Positions 12,601-24,100 of a stretch of DNA of 64,000 bases are shown here, one piece after another. Source of the DNA: Populus alba. Taxonomy: Eukaryota > Streptophyta > Magnoliopsida > Malpighiales > Salicaceae. A model generated the notes under the pieces. It had not been told where the DNA came from. It saw only the letters and a list, made by a program, of their open reading frames with translations, and did no database searches. A program made the position numbers and the translations under genes. Location of the stretch: the NCBI RefSeq assembly GCF_005239225.2, contig NC_133284.1:47462697-47526696 (forward strand). Reading direction: 5' to 3'. Within the stretch, counting starts at the first letter, position 1. Every line of letters starts with the position of its first letter.

Positions 12601-13307
12601 TAGCTAATTATTTTATTTTGATAATATTTAAATTATGAATTTCCTTATAAAAATATTATTAACATATAATGAAATAAAAAATGTGAATAGTTCTCAACGA
12701 CACATGATCATATATCTTGATTTGTATTTATTTCTCAGCTTCCTAATTTAATCTTTTATTTATATAAATATCTCATTTTACATGTATTTGTATATACAAT
12801 GTTGACATATTTCATTAAAAATACATGTCAAAATTTTTTTTAACAATAAATAAAAAAATCTTTAACCTAAAAAACACTTTCACGATGCTTGCATTTTATT
12901 TTTTACATTAAAAATAATTTTTAATTGACTCGTAGCATATCATTGACAAAGTTTACTAGTTTACTCTCTTTACAAAGGTTTCCTAAATTTATGGAATCCA
13001 TCTATATTTACATCTACTTTTTATGCACAAAAAAAGAAGAAGAAGAAAAACTAGGGCTGTAGCGTCATTAATATCATTGATTGACACTTCAGTATGACCT
13101 CATCATGGTCCAATAAGGAAAGCATATAAGCTCCAACTCAATGGAAAAAAAATGCATGTTGTGAATTTGAGGTAGATCCCAGCATAAACTACAAAACATC
13201 CTCTCCTTATTTGTTTTATTTTGGGCATAAGACTATTGATTAAGAGGAGGAGGAAGATTCGTGGATTGATTTCTTAAAAAAAAAAAAAAAAAGACTTCCG
13301 ACTAAAC

Positions 13308-13311
<4 letters not shown>
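9626..13311. other. AT-rich spacer without recognisable genes
   Basis: No coding frame has family resemblance. The 80-codon frame at 10617-10856 has no recognisable motif. The stretch 11650-12260 is unusually rich in ACATGT/TGCATG-type palindromic hexamers, which may be an old low-complexity repeat. A (TA)n-rich region begins at its right edge. Confidence 0.6.

Positions 13312-13381
<70 letters not shown>
13312..13381. repeat. (TA)35 microsatellite
   Basis: About 35 uninterrupted TA units. Open frames of alternating Tyr-Ile across it are artefacts. Confidence 0.97.
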
Positions 13382-13383
<2 letters not shown>

Positions 13384-13557
13384 CAAAGGTTTAATTGTAT
13401 TGAATAATTTACAAAGTGAAGGCATATATATCTTTTTAAGCAATAAATTAATAAGAAAGAAACTAGATTCCCTTGAAAATAAATGGTCTTAATAATAAAA
13501 TAGACCTTCATGAACTTTCCAAATGAGAAGCTCGAACTTTATACAACTTGAAGAAAG

Positions 13558-13715
13558 TGTTAGAGAATAATATAAATTATATATTAGAATCTCATATAAC
13601 AGCTTAAATTATTGGATTGAATTGATTTTTTGACATGGTATCATAGTTTTGATGATCAAGCGGTCACAAGTTCAGATCTCACTATCCCTATGTATTTGAT
13701 AAAAAATTAAACATA
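13558..13715 (+). mobile_element. Short retroelement remnant with tRNA-Met-type primer site or Pol III boxes
   Basis: A TG-start segment (TGTTAGAGAATAATATAAAT) runs about 79 bases to a CA. It is followed directly by TGGTATCATAG at 13636, which is the usual plant primer-binding site (complement of the initiator tRNA-Met 3' end) with one change. The same stretch also reads as an A box, with a B-box-like GTTCAGATC at 13670-13678. It is therefore either one end of a very short-LTR (TRIM-like) element or a tRNA-related SINE. No second LTR is visible before the (TA)n at 13721. Confidence 0.45.
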
Positions 13716-13717
13716 AG

Positions 13718-13720
<3 letters not shown>

Positions 13721-13793
<73 letters not shown>
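13721..13793. repeat. (AT)36 microsatellite
   Basis: An uninterrupted AT run begins right after the retroelement remnant. It may mark the expanded tail or insertion site. Confidence 0.97.
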
Positions 13794-13796
<3 letters not shown>

Positions 13797-14218
13797 TTGA
13801 ACTTACTACACATGTTTCAAATTTTTTTCCCTTGTTTTTTTAAGTAAAGAAAAAATTACGTCATACACCTAAAGAAAAAAATCCATGTAGAACTATTTTT
13901 GCCCACAACTTCTCGTCATCAGGAACTAATTAATATCCCAACACAAAGAATTACTAAAAAAACAAAAACAAAACCCTAAATGGTACTAGTTTATTCCATG
14001 TACCAAATCTGTTTCTATCCAGAAAGAAGGAAATTGACAAGCACTAACATTTACACAACACAATTGTTCTTTATTTATTTTATTATTTTCTCAAATGATA
14101 GTATTGACTCAATGGAACAAATGACTTAGATACAACAAAACTAAAGAAAGAAAAGCACATGCAATTAGATTTTGACTTAAGGTTGGGTGATAGATGATGA
14201 GGCAGGCGGCAAGAGGGG

Positions 14219-14465
14219 GGAGAGAGAGAGAGAGAGAGAGAGAGAGGTAATGGTGGAGGGGAGACTAGAAGAAGACTCTTGCGTCACATGGTAACAAATA
14301 TACGTGACCTTTATTTTTGAAAAATCTCAAAACGTCAACGCATGGGGTCCACGCGGCGTGCACGCGTGCCACGACAAGTGGGTCCCTTGACATAGCCATC
14401 CTAAAGCCACAAAGCCATCCCTAGGTCAGCCAGCCACCCTCCTCCTCCTCCTCCTCCGAGTCAGA
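14219..14465. other. GA microsatellite and GC-rich promoter-like patch
   Basis: A (GA)n run at 14219-14247 is followed by a stretch far richer in G+C than its surroundings (about 14331-14410: 'ggggtccacgcggcgtgcacgcgtgccacg'). A (CTC)n run follows at 14438-14457. CACGTG-related cores such as ACGTG appear nearby ('atacgtgacc'). The mix resembles a plant gene promoter, but no gene follows; the CACTA element begins 600 bases downstream. Confidence 0.4.
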
Positions 14466-16167
14466 ACCCCGAAATTGACACTACATTAAAAACAAATTTG
14501 TGTTTACATTCTTCAAACTTTAATCATTTGGCCTCCCTTTGTTCACATTATCCACGTACCCATTAATTTATCCATCTTCCTGAATGTTGAAGACATAGAA
14601 AAGTCAAGGATTATATTAGGTAAAAAATTATTATATTATCCTTATTATTAAGGATTCGAATGAAAATGGATATTGTGAGCATAAAATTTTTCATGAATAC
14701 ATTAATAATATAAGTATTAATAATACATTAATAGTTAAGATTTTATTAACAACACTAGTATTGAAATTACCCTTAATTACTATACAATATTAATATTATG
14801 TTATACTGAATTTATAATTGGTATTTTAATAGTTTTTATGGTTGTAATTTGAAAAAAAAAATTATAAATTGTATATTTTTTTCTAAACCATGATTTCAAG
14901 ATATAATTTTCAATGGAATTCATGTAAAACCGTGATGTGTGTTAAATAACTAAATATTTTTAAAACTATGATTAGAATAAAAAAGCAATTTCAACTATTA
15001 TGTACTACATTTCTAGACCATAAATATTAAATTATCTTCTCTCCATTTTCATTTATATTACTACTAGAAATTTTGCAAATATAATTGAAAGCACCAATAT
15101 AATTTTTTTCATCGGTACATTGCGGTGAATTTTACCAATAAACTTTTTCATTTCTATATTTGTCAATAAACACCGACATAACCATTTTATTGGTATATAT
15201 CGAGGGAATTACAATAAGAAAAGAAAGAATAAAAAAAGCTAGAAAAGTATGATGACATGTAACTTTTATTGACAGAATTAACCCGATGGTAAAGTTCGTT
15301 CATAAATATACTGACAAAAAATAATCCCTTTATATATAGTGATGAAATTATGGATGATATTACAGTAGGATTCAAATAGACAAATCATACAGTGATCATT
15401 TTTTACCAACAAAATAACTAATGCTTGATAAAATAATTATGTTGGTATATCCATTGATAATATTTAATTTATGACCTAGCGATCGACCATCTTTTTCCCT
15501 TCCCCCATTTCTTCTTCTTCTTTGTACATCTTTTTATGCAACAAACAGTCATCCCTCTCCCCGCCCCTTAATCTTAACAAAATTCAACCTCCCATAACAA
15601 ATCCAACCATTACAACACTTGGTTTATCAACATTCGTGTTCTGATTCAAAGTTTATTAAGGATTCTTCACCTTAAGTAAGCAAATCTATCCTTTTTTTTT
15701 TATTTAAACACAATTTTTAAATGTTAATATTTTTTTGCATATTTTTGTAGTATATGCATTTTGTTTGGGTGTTTACTTATTTTATAGTTCTCATACAATT
15801 TTGTTGCATGGATTTATGATTTGTACATGTTATGGTTTGTTTTAGATTTTGTAAAATTATATTTATTTGTAAATAGATGAAACTTATATTGAATTTTTTA
15901 CTTCAATGTTTTGTGATGAAATAAAAAATGATTGATTTAATGGGTTTTTTTATATATATTTTTATCAGTTTTATTGTTGAGTTGTAATTTTTGATAAATG
16001 TGTAGAAATTTGAATTTGTGTAGATATATAATTGATAATAAATTAAGAGATATATTAAAATAGATTGAATAAGATTGAGCCAAACTAATATTTTTGCAAA
16101 TTTATTTAGTTAACATAGTTAATTAATACATATTGTCATCATTATTTAAATAGATTTGATATAAGTA

Positions 16168-16214
16168 ATAGATGATCATTTATGGATGTAATGAGATTCA
16201 CCATTGGGGGTTAT
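16168..16214 (+). pseudogene. Remnant of the CACTA-1 transposase N-terminus
   Basis: Forty-seven bases match the first codons of the transposase-associated domain in element 2 (MDDRSWMYRDS). The initiating ATG has become ATA, and two early codons have become stops (TAA, TGA). The remnant ends abruptly at the start of the LTR at 16215; the following transposase sequence is not found on the far side of that LTR. Confidence 0.7.
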
Positions 16215-18125
16215 TGATTAGTACTTAAAAGTGCATTTTTGTCAAGATTTTATATCATCATTTTGCACTTGAATTATCAATAACTCCTTAACTAGAACAT
16301 GTTTTATAATAACAAGTCTGATAATATAAGATAGCTTTAATTTATGGTAAATGTTCATTTTAAATGCAGACATATCTCACAATTTAAAGAAATGATTGAT
16401 GTGATTAACTATTGAAAGTGAAAGGATAAAGAAAAGGCTAAGTTTAGAAAAAAGATGCTGATTCAATTCAAATTGGAACACTATTCAGTCATTGGGTCAT
16501 ATTTGGAGTTGTAGATCTTGGATTTCAGTTTGGTTTATATGGCTAGAAAGCTAAGACATAGGCCTAAAATATTCATGAAGAGTCCAAGACTCAATTCTGC
16601 CGTTTGGAAGTCCAAATCTTAGCATCAAAAGAGAAGTCTGAATCTGTCCTGCAGCCCATATACTATTTAGTATTTAGTCCATATCTTGAGTTCTAGAAGT
16701 CTAAATGACCTCATTCTTGCTCTATTGGAAAGCTAAGACAATTTCCTAGAACTTTCATGAAGACTATTTGTTCAAATTTTGATGTTAGCAATGATGTTTC
16801 TGTAGACAAGAAGATAAGGATTGTTACCAAGTCAAAAGGTTGTCACCCACTCAACAATTAGTCATCAAATCAATGCTTCTGAATTTTGGTCTATAAAAGG
16901 AGGCATTTGCCATCCATTTAGGCATCTTGATTTTTAGATCAAGATCATATTCTTATTTTTTTTATTTGTATTTTTGTAATGTTTAAGTTTTGCTTTCATT
17001 AATCTCTTATTTATGTTTTTCATCATAACTATGTTCTTATGTAGTTTATATATGTTTCTCTTCTTCATCATGTTTAGCTAAGTTTATTATATCAAGGTGA
17101 AAAGGTTTCACTAATGGTGTTAGAATAGGTATAATATAAACTCAACATGGACTCCAATGTTTATATCTAAGAAAGTTTGTTATTAACATGTCTTATCTTT
17201 TTATCTTATTAATTCTTCATACCTTGCTTGTTAAATGGTTAATCTAGATTTGTGCTGTATAACACTTGGTACAACAAATGCTTAGCACTTTTATAGCTAA
17301 TCTTATGGTATAACCTACACCTGTGCTATGAAAGGAACTTGATTTATTGTTAACATAAGTTAACATCATGAATTCCTGATAATATTTAAAAGTATGATGT
17401 TACTAAAATATAATAATTAATATGATCATGTTAAAACTTTATAGACCTTAATGTTGTAAGAATAAATATAGTGTAAACTCAACATAGACCTTAATGTTTA
17501 ATATTAACATGTCTTATCTTTTTATCTTACTAATTCTTGATAACTTGTTTGTTAAATGGTTAATCTAGATTTGTGTTGTATAACACTTGGTACAATAAAT
17601 GCTTGGCACTCTCATAGCCAAACCGTATGGTATAACCTATACATGTGCTATGAAAGGAACTTGATTTGTTGTTAACATAAGTTAGCATCATGAATTCCTG
17701 ATAATATTTAAAAGTTTGGTGTTACTTAAATAAAATAATTAATATGATCATGTTAACAATTTATAATGAGCTATTAATGACAAATCATTCTATTGGAACC
17801 TCCTTTGTGTGTGGTTTCAAGTTTAATAATAAGAGTTTATACTATACTTGTTTGAAATACCATTAGTGTATCCTCTAACCTTGACATTTATTTTTATCAT
17901 TGTTTAATCCTTACATTAATCTTCCATCTCAAAGTTCTCATCAACTTCTTCTTCTTCTTCTTTTCTTGATTATTATTGTTGTTGTTGTTGTAGTTGTTGT
18001 TGTATTATTGTTGTCTATAATTTATATAATTAACCTCCTTGTGGTTCAACCCCGGTCTTACTGGGTTATTTATTACTTCGACACTCCTGCACTTAAGAAA
18101 AGACATCAATCTTTTGGTCGTCTCA
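16215..18125 (+). repeat. Solo/hybrid LTR of the LOG-element gypsy family, with internal duplication
   Basis: It begins TGATTAGTACTTAAAAGTGC and ends GGTCGTCTCA, matching the ends of the LTRs at 19237 and 28058. It has a TATA box, TATAAAAG, at 16902-16909. A segment of about 337 bases (roughly 17113-17449) is repeated at 17450-17785. The 5-bp flanks differ (GTTAT and AAAGT), unlike every other copy of this LTR here. With the missing CACTA transposase, this suggests recombination between two LTR insertions. Confidence 0.8.
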
Positions 18126-19236
18126 AAAGTTTAATGCATGTCATGAGGACATAATCACTGGTAGTTTGATTTGCCTTTCGATGCTAACAACCACAAGTCA
18201 TTTGGTGCCGACCACAAATAGGCACCTAAGACACAAGCATTGACTCATGATGCGAGGTCATTTGTTACCATAATGTCAAGAGGTTGTCCCTTCACAATGG
18301 GATCCATTTTACCTAAAGTATAAGGCCTTGTGAAAACATTTCAATGTAAGTTTGATTTGCTTTCACAAACACATGTTTAATAATTTTTTTAAAAAATAAT
18401 TTTATTTAACAAATGCATGGTTTTCAAAGTTTAAGGTTAGTATTAACTTAAATATATTTTTTATTATGTTAATTTGGTTAGTTTATTGAAATTTTTAAAA
18501 TTTTCCTTTCAGATTTTTATTGTAAAGGAAATTTTGAATAGGAGAGAGATGATGATAATATTGTGATGAGGGTTTTGGAGAATCATGTTACAACTAGGTA
18601 AAATCAAAATTAGAATAATTTTTGTTTCCAAATATTAAAATTTATTTTTCATTTACTGACTGATAATTTATTGGTAACATATAAGTTGAGTGATTTTTGG
18701 TATAAGGCATAAAAAAAATATATGCAAAAGAAAGCAAGCTTCTAGCATAGAATGGCATGACAGTTTGAAAGGATTTTCAGACCGCTATATATCTTGAAGG
18801 TTGCATGGGCGAACTACATTAACCACATGATGTCCATGCATTTTACTCGATGGTCACAATTCGGTACAAAGAACTATCACCGACATGTTCACAATTGATT
18901 GATGGTTAGAGAAGAGATATGAGGATGATCATTTAACATATCTGAATCTTGATCTAGATTTGTGATTGGAGGTAGGATTGTGTGGTGGACTCAATCAAAG
19001 TCAAGTGTACAAACTATCTTACACTATGACCAAGAACTTGTGGACGACCCAGAGTGTTTCGACCGTTGGCTTTCTCATAATCGTTTTCGAGCATTCAAAC
19101 TCCTGAGTTTGAGGCGATTTTAGACCAACAAGTACAAGATCAGAGAACCCATCTTATTGAAAAATATGAACTACTCATTGCAGATTATGAAGAACTCCAT
19201 CGAGTGGTAATAGAGATGAGATCACACATGGATGAT
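18126..19236 (+). pseudogene. CACTA-1 second ORF (ORF2), 5' part, pseudogene
   Basis: The block 'atgtcaagaggttgtcccttcacaatgggatcc' near 18270 matches the ORF2 start in element 2 (- strand, about 37900). Later exons show VAWANYINHMMSMHFTRWS-like sequence and an acidic helical segment ending HRVVIEMRSHMDD at 19236. Several frames are broken by stops and small indels. The frame continues after the gypsy insertion at 29791. CACTA ORF2 (TnpA-like) products bind subterminal repeats; this copy cannot be functional. Confidence 0.65.
19232..19236. repeat. 5-bp target site duplication (left)
   Basis: ATGAT precedes the 5' LTR and is repeated exactly at 29791-29795 after the 3' LTR. Confidence 0.9.
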
Positions 19237-20807
19237 TGATTAATACTTAAAAGTGCATGTTTATCAAGGTTTTATATCATCATTTTGCACTTGAAGTATC
19301 AATAACTCCTTAACTAAAGCATGTTTTATAATAACAAGTTTGATATTATAAGATACCTTAATTTATGGTAAATGCTCATTTTAAATGCAGGACTATCACA
19401 TAAATAAAAGGATTGATTGATGAGTTTAAGCATTGAAAGTTAAAGGACAAAGAGATGGCCAAACTTAGAAAAGAGATGTCGGTGCAGTCCAAACCGGAAC
19501 ATTGCTCGGTAATTGGATCATATCTGGAGCTCTAGATTTCGGATTTAGGTCCACTTTATATGGATGGAAAGGTAAGACAAAGGCCTACAACTTTCATGAG
19601 GAGCCCAAGATTTGAAAAGGTCGTTTTGAAGTCCAAATTGAAGGAACAACGAAGAAGTCCAAAGCTGTCCTGCAGCCCAAACACTATTTAGTGTTCAGCC
19701 CATATCTTGAGTTCTAGAAGTCCAAATGACCTCATCTTTTTTTTGTTGGAAAGCTGAGACAATTTCCTAGAACATTCTTGAGGATTCTGGGCAAATTATG
19801 ATGTTATCAATGACATCTTGATCAGACAAGAAGATAAGGATTGTTATCTAGTCAAGATGTGGCCACCCACTCATCAATTAGTCAACAAATCAATAGTTCC
19901 AAATTTTGGCCTATAAAAGGAGGCACTTACCATGTATTGAGGCATCTTGGTGTTCAGATCAAGATCATGCTCTTGCTTTCTCTCTTTGTATTGCTTATGT
20001 CTTGCTTTCATTAATATCAAGTTTATGCACTTCATTTCCTTTCCTTTGTCTAGTTAACTTCTTTCTCATTTATGTTCTTGTCTTGCTCATTTATGTTTCT
20101 TTCTTTTATTATGTCTAGCTAAGTTAATTATGTCAAGGTGAAAAGGGTACACTAATGGTGTAAGAACAAGTATAATATAAACTTAACATGGACCTTAACG
20201 TTGGATACTAACATGTTTTATATTTGTTATCTTGTTCACTTTAATACTTTGCTTGTTAAATGGTTAATCTAGATTTATGTTGTGTAACACTTGGTACAAC
20301 AAATACTTGGCACTTTCATAGCCCATACTGTATGGTTTAACCGACACCTGAGCTATGAAAGGAACTTGATTTGTTGTTAACATAAGTTATAATCATGAAT
20401 GCCTGCCAACATTTACAAGTATTAGCTTTATTCGAATAAGATAATTAATGTAATCATGTTAACAATTTATAATCTGATTGGAACCTCCTTTATGTGTGGT
20501 TTCCAATTGAGTAATAAGAGTTTATATTATACTTGTTTGAAGTACCATTAGTGGATCCTCTAACCTTGACATTTGTTTTTATCATTGTTTAATCCTTTCT
20601 CGAATCTTTTATCTCAAAGTTCTCATTAATTTCTTCATCTTCTGTTATTATTATTATTATCATTGTTATTATTATTATTATTTACATTCTGTTTATATTA
20701 TATAATATATATCTTTGATCTTTTCATAAAGTCAGTATATAGGCTGGAAACCTGTGACCCGATCTTTAGATCATTCTCAGGTATAACAACGCCACGTACT
20801 GAGTATT

Positions 20808-20842
<35 letters not shown>

Positions 20843-20961
20843 CTTGTTATTTATAATTTATACAATTAACCTCTCTGTGGTTCGACCCCGGTCTTGCCGG
20901 GTTATTTATTACTTCGACACTCCTGCACTTGGGAAGAGACATCAAGCTTTTGGTCGTGTCA
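19237..20961 (+). repeat. 5' LTR of the LOG element
   Basis: 1725 bases, TG...CA. Against the 3' LTR I count one substitution (A at 19661, G at 28482), two single-T length changes (runs near 19737 and 20222) and a difference of two units in the (GTT)n tract near 20811-20841. The U3 promoter TATAAAAG lies at 19912-19919. Confidence 0.95.
19912..19919 (+). promoter_or_regulatory. LTR promoter TATA box
   Basis: TATAAAAG within 'ggcctataaaaggaggc'. This is conserved in all LTR copies of the family in this window (also 16902, 28734, and near 44146 and 51108), which supports its role. The transcript start would be about 30 bases downstream, defining the U3/R boundary near 19945. Confidence 0.75.
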
Positions 20962-20967
20962 AGTTTT

Positions 20968-20985
20968 TGGCGCCGTTGCCGGGGA
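20968..20985 (+). other. Primer-binding site complementary to tRNA-Asp
   Basis: TGGCGCCGTTGCCGGGGA, six bases after the 5' LTR, is the complement of the 3' end of plant tRNA-Asp. This primer is characteristic of Athila-type gypsy elements. Confidence 0.9.
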
Positions 20986-21192
20986 GGTAAATTCTTGTAT
21001 AAATTATAATATTTAATTTATTTTCTCTTTTCACTTTTCATTTTATCTATTTTTGTTTCCTTTGTTTTGTTTTGTTTCTTTTTCTTTTATTTTCTTTTCT
21101 TGCTTTTATTCTCTTCTTACACGTGCATGAGAGTTTGGTCACGTACATTAAGTGGTAGACTTTGTAGGGTATCCTCATCATTTTCAGAAAAT

Positions 21193-24100
21193 ATGGCCGA
21201 AGAAGATAATCAATCACTTCATAATGAGAATAATGAGAATAACCGTATGAGAACACTTAGAGACCACATGAATCCCACAAGAACAAGTGCACCCTCATGC
21301 ATAGTTTTCCCTCCTGATGCATCTCATTTTAATTTTAAGCCAGGCATTATTCAACTTTTACCATCTTTTCATGGCTTAGACTTAGAAAATCCATACTTGC
21401 ATTTAAGAGAATTTGAGGAGGTCTGTAATACCTATAATGACTCAAATTGTAGCATGAACACCATTCGATTAAAGCTTTTTCCTTTTTCATTAAAAGATAA
21501 AGCTAAAACATGGCTACAAAATTTGAGACCAGGATCCATTCGTGCTTGGGATGATATGCAACAACAATTTTTAAAGAAGTTTTTTCCATCTCATAGAACA
21601 AACTCTTTCAAAAGACAAATCATCACTTTCACTCAAAAGCCAGGAGAAACATTTTACCAATGTTGGGATAGGTATCGAGATTTGCTTAATACTTGCCCAC
21701 ATCATGGTTTTGAAACATGGAGATTGGTTTCACATTTTTATGAAGGTTTAACACCTAGAGATAGGCAAATGGTTGAATTGATGTGCAATGGAACCTTTGA
21801 AGATAAAGACCCTAATGAAGCAATGGAGTACCTAGACTTGCTAGCCGAAAATGCTCAAAATTGGGACACCACAGGTACTTATGAGGCACCAGGTAAAACT
21901 CAACCTCATACATCTAGTGGGGGTATGCACAACCTTAGGGAAGATCATGACCTCCAAGCCAAGTTTGCATCTTTAGCTAGAAAAGTCGAGGCACTAGAAT
22001 TAAAAAAGAGTGGTCAATTAAAATCTGTTCAAGACATTGTGTGTCAAATCTGTGAAACAAATGAGCATGCAACCAATGATTGTCCAACTTTGCCTTCTTT
22101 CAAGGAATGCCTCCATGAACAAGCCCATGCTTTAAACAGTTTCCAAAGACCCAACCATAACCCATACTCACAAACATATAACCCTGGTTGGAGAAATCAC
22201 CCAAATTTTAGTTGGAAGAGTGATAGCAACAATGCACAAACTTCACATCCACCGTTTCAAGCACACCATAATTTCCAAAATTCTCATGGATATGCACCTC
22301 CTTATGCTCCACCTCCTAGAAGAAATTTTGAGGAAACATTGCATGCATTCATTGAAAAGCAGGAGACAATCAACACTCAACTTGCTCAAAGCATGACTGA
22401 TTTTAAAGATGCTCTTGCAAAATTAACATCTGCTCTCAGTTTCCAAGAGAAAGGTAAGTTTCCTTCTCAACCACAGCAAAATCCAAAGGGGCAATACCAT
22501 GTAAATGCAAGTAGTTCTGGAAGCCAACACATGGATCAAGTCAAATCAGTCATCACTCTTCGTAGTGGTAAGGTTATTGAAAAACCTATTCTTGAACCTT
22601 GTGAGAAAGATGATGAGTCTATCTCTGAGGGTAAGGAAGGGGTTGAACCTGAACATTGCAAAGAAAAGGCTGATTCCCTGCCAGCACTTCCATTTCCTCA
22701 TGCCATGATCAAACAAAGGAAAGTTAGTCACAACTCTGAAATCTTTGAAATTTTCAAACAGGTAAGGATCAATATACCTTTGTTGGATGCTATTAAACAG
22801 GTTCCTTCCTATGCTAAATTTTTGAAAGATCTGTGCACTGTGAAGAGAAAATTGAATGTGAAAAAGAAAGCCTTTTTAGCCGAACAAGTAAGTGCCATTC
22901 TTCAGAACAATAATGCTTTGAAATATAAAGACCCTGGTTGTCCTACAATTTCTTGCTTTGTTGGAGAACATAAAATTGAAAGAGCCTTACTTGATCTTGG
23001 AGCTAGTGTGAATTTACTTCCATATTCAGTTTTTCAGAGTCTCAATCTAGGTGAGTTAAAACCAACCTCTGTAACTCTTTTACTCGCCGATAGATCTGTA
23101 AAAGTGCCTAGAGGAATAATTGAAGATGTGTTGGTACAAGTTGATAAATTCATTTATCCTGTGGATTTTGTTGTCTTGGACACGCAACCTGTTGAAGCAT
23201 GTAATTCAATTCCTGTCATTTTAGGACGTCCATTTCTTGCCACTTCTAATGCATTGATTAATTGTAGGAATGGATTGATGAAGCTATCATTTGGAAACAT
23301 GACATTGGAAATGAATATTTTCAACATTTACAAGCAACCTGGAGATGATAATGATTTACAGGAAGTTGACTTTATTGAAAAATTAGTTCATGATCAATTT
23401 CAAACCACTTCTAGTGAAACTGAGATTGATGAATCTGATGATTTGCAAATGGTCTACTTTCAGGAATCAAAGGCATGCAATTGGAGACCACAAATTGAAG
23501 AATTGCCACCACGATCAATTGAGCCCATACCTTCAAGTGTTCAACCACCAAAACCTGAATTGAAGCCGTTACCATTTAATCTCAAATACTCATTTTTGGG
23601 AGAAAATGAAACTTTTCCGGTAATAATCTCGTCCAAACTTAATGCGCATCAAGAAGCATTGAAATATCTTCTCTCTAAGAAAGATTCTAAGGCTAGATTG
23701 GTGCGGTGGATTTTGTTACTTCAAGAATTTGATATCACAATCAAAGACAAGAAAGGCACCGAAAATGTTGTCGTAGATCATTTGTCAAGATTGACAACCG
23801 ATTCGAGATCTGACATTACACCAATCGATGACTACTTTCCTGATGAATCTTTATTTTCTGTCTCTACGATGCCTTGGTTTGCTAATATTGTTAATTTTCT
23901 TGTTTCAGGACAATTGCCAGCTCATTGGAGTACCCAAGACAAAAGAAAGTTCTTGAACGAAGTGAAGAACTTTTATTGGGATGACCCTTATTTATTCAAA
24001 TATTGTCCTGATCAAATATTTCGAAGATGCATTCCTGACAATGAGGTAAGTAGTGTCATTAAATTTTGTCATTCTGAGGCATGTGGGGGTCATTTCTCAT

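Noticed and set aside
13240..13511. Open frames of alternating Tyr-Ile over (TA)n
   Set aside because: Pure microsatellite translation; the same occurs at 31063-31256.
20663..20869. Frame with poly-Cys in the LTR (also 29486-29698)
   Set aside because: Translation of a (GTT/TGT)n repeat in both LTRs; length varies with the microsatellite.
21067..21192. Upstream extension of the polyprotein ([10 protein letters not shown]...)
   Set aside because: T-rich untranslated leader that happens to be open; Gag similarity starts after the ATG at 21193.
21047..21256. - strand frame across the gag leader
   Set aside because: Shadow of a T-rich leader and gag on the + strand.
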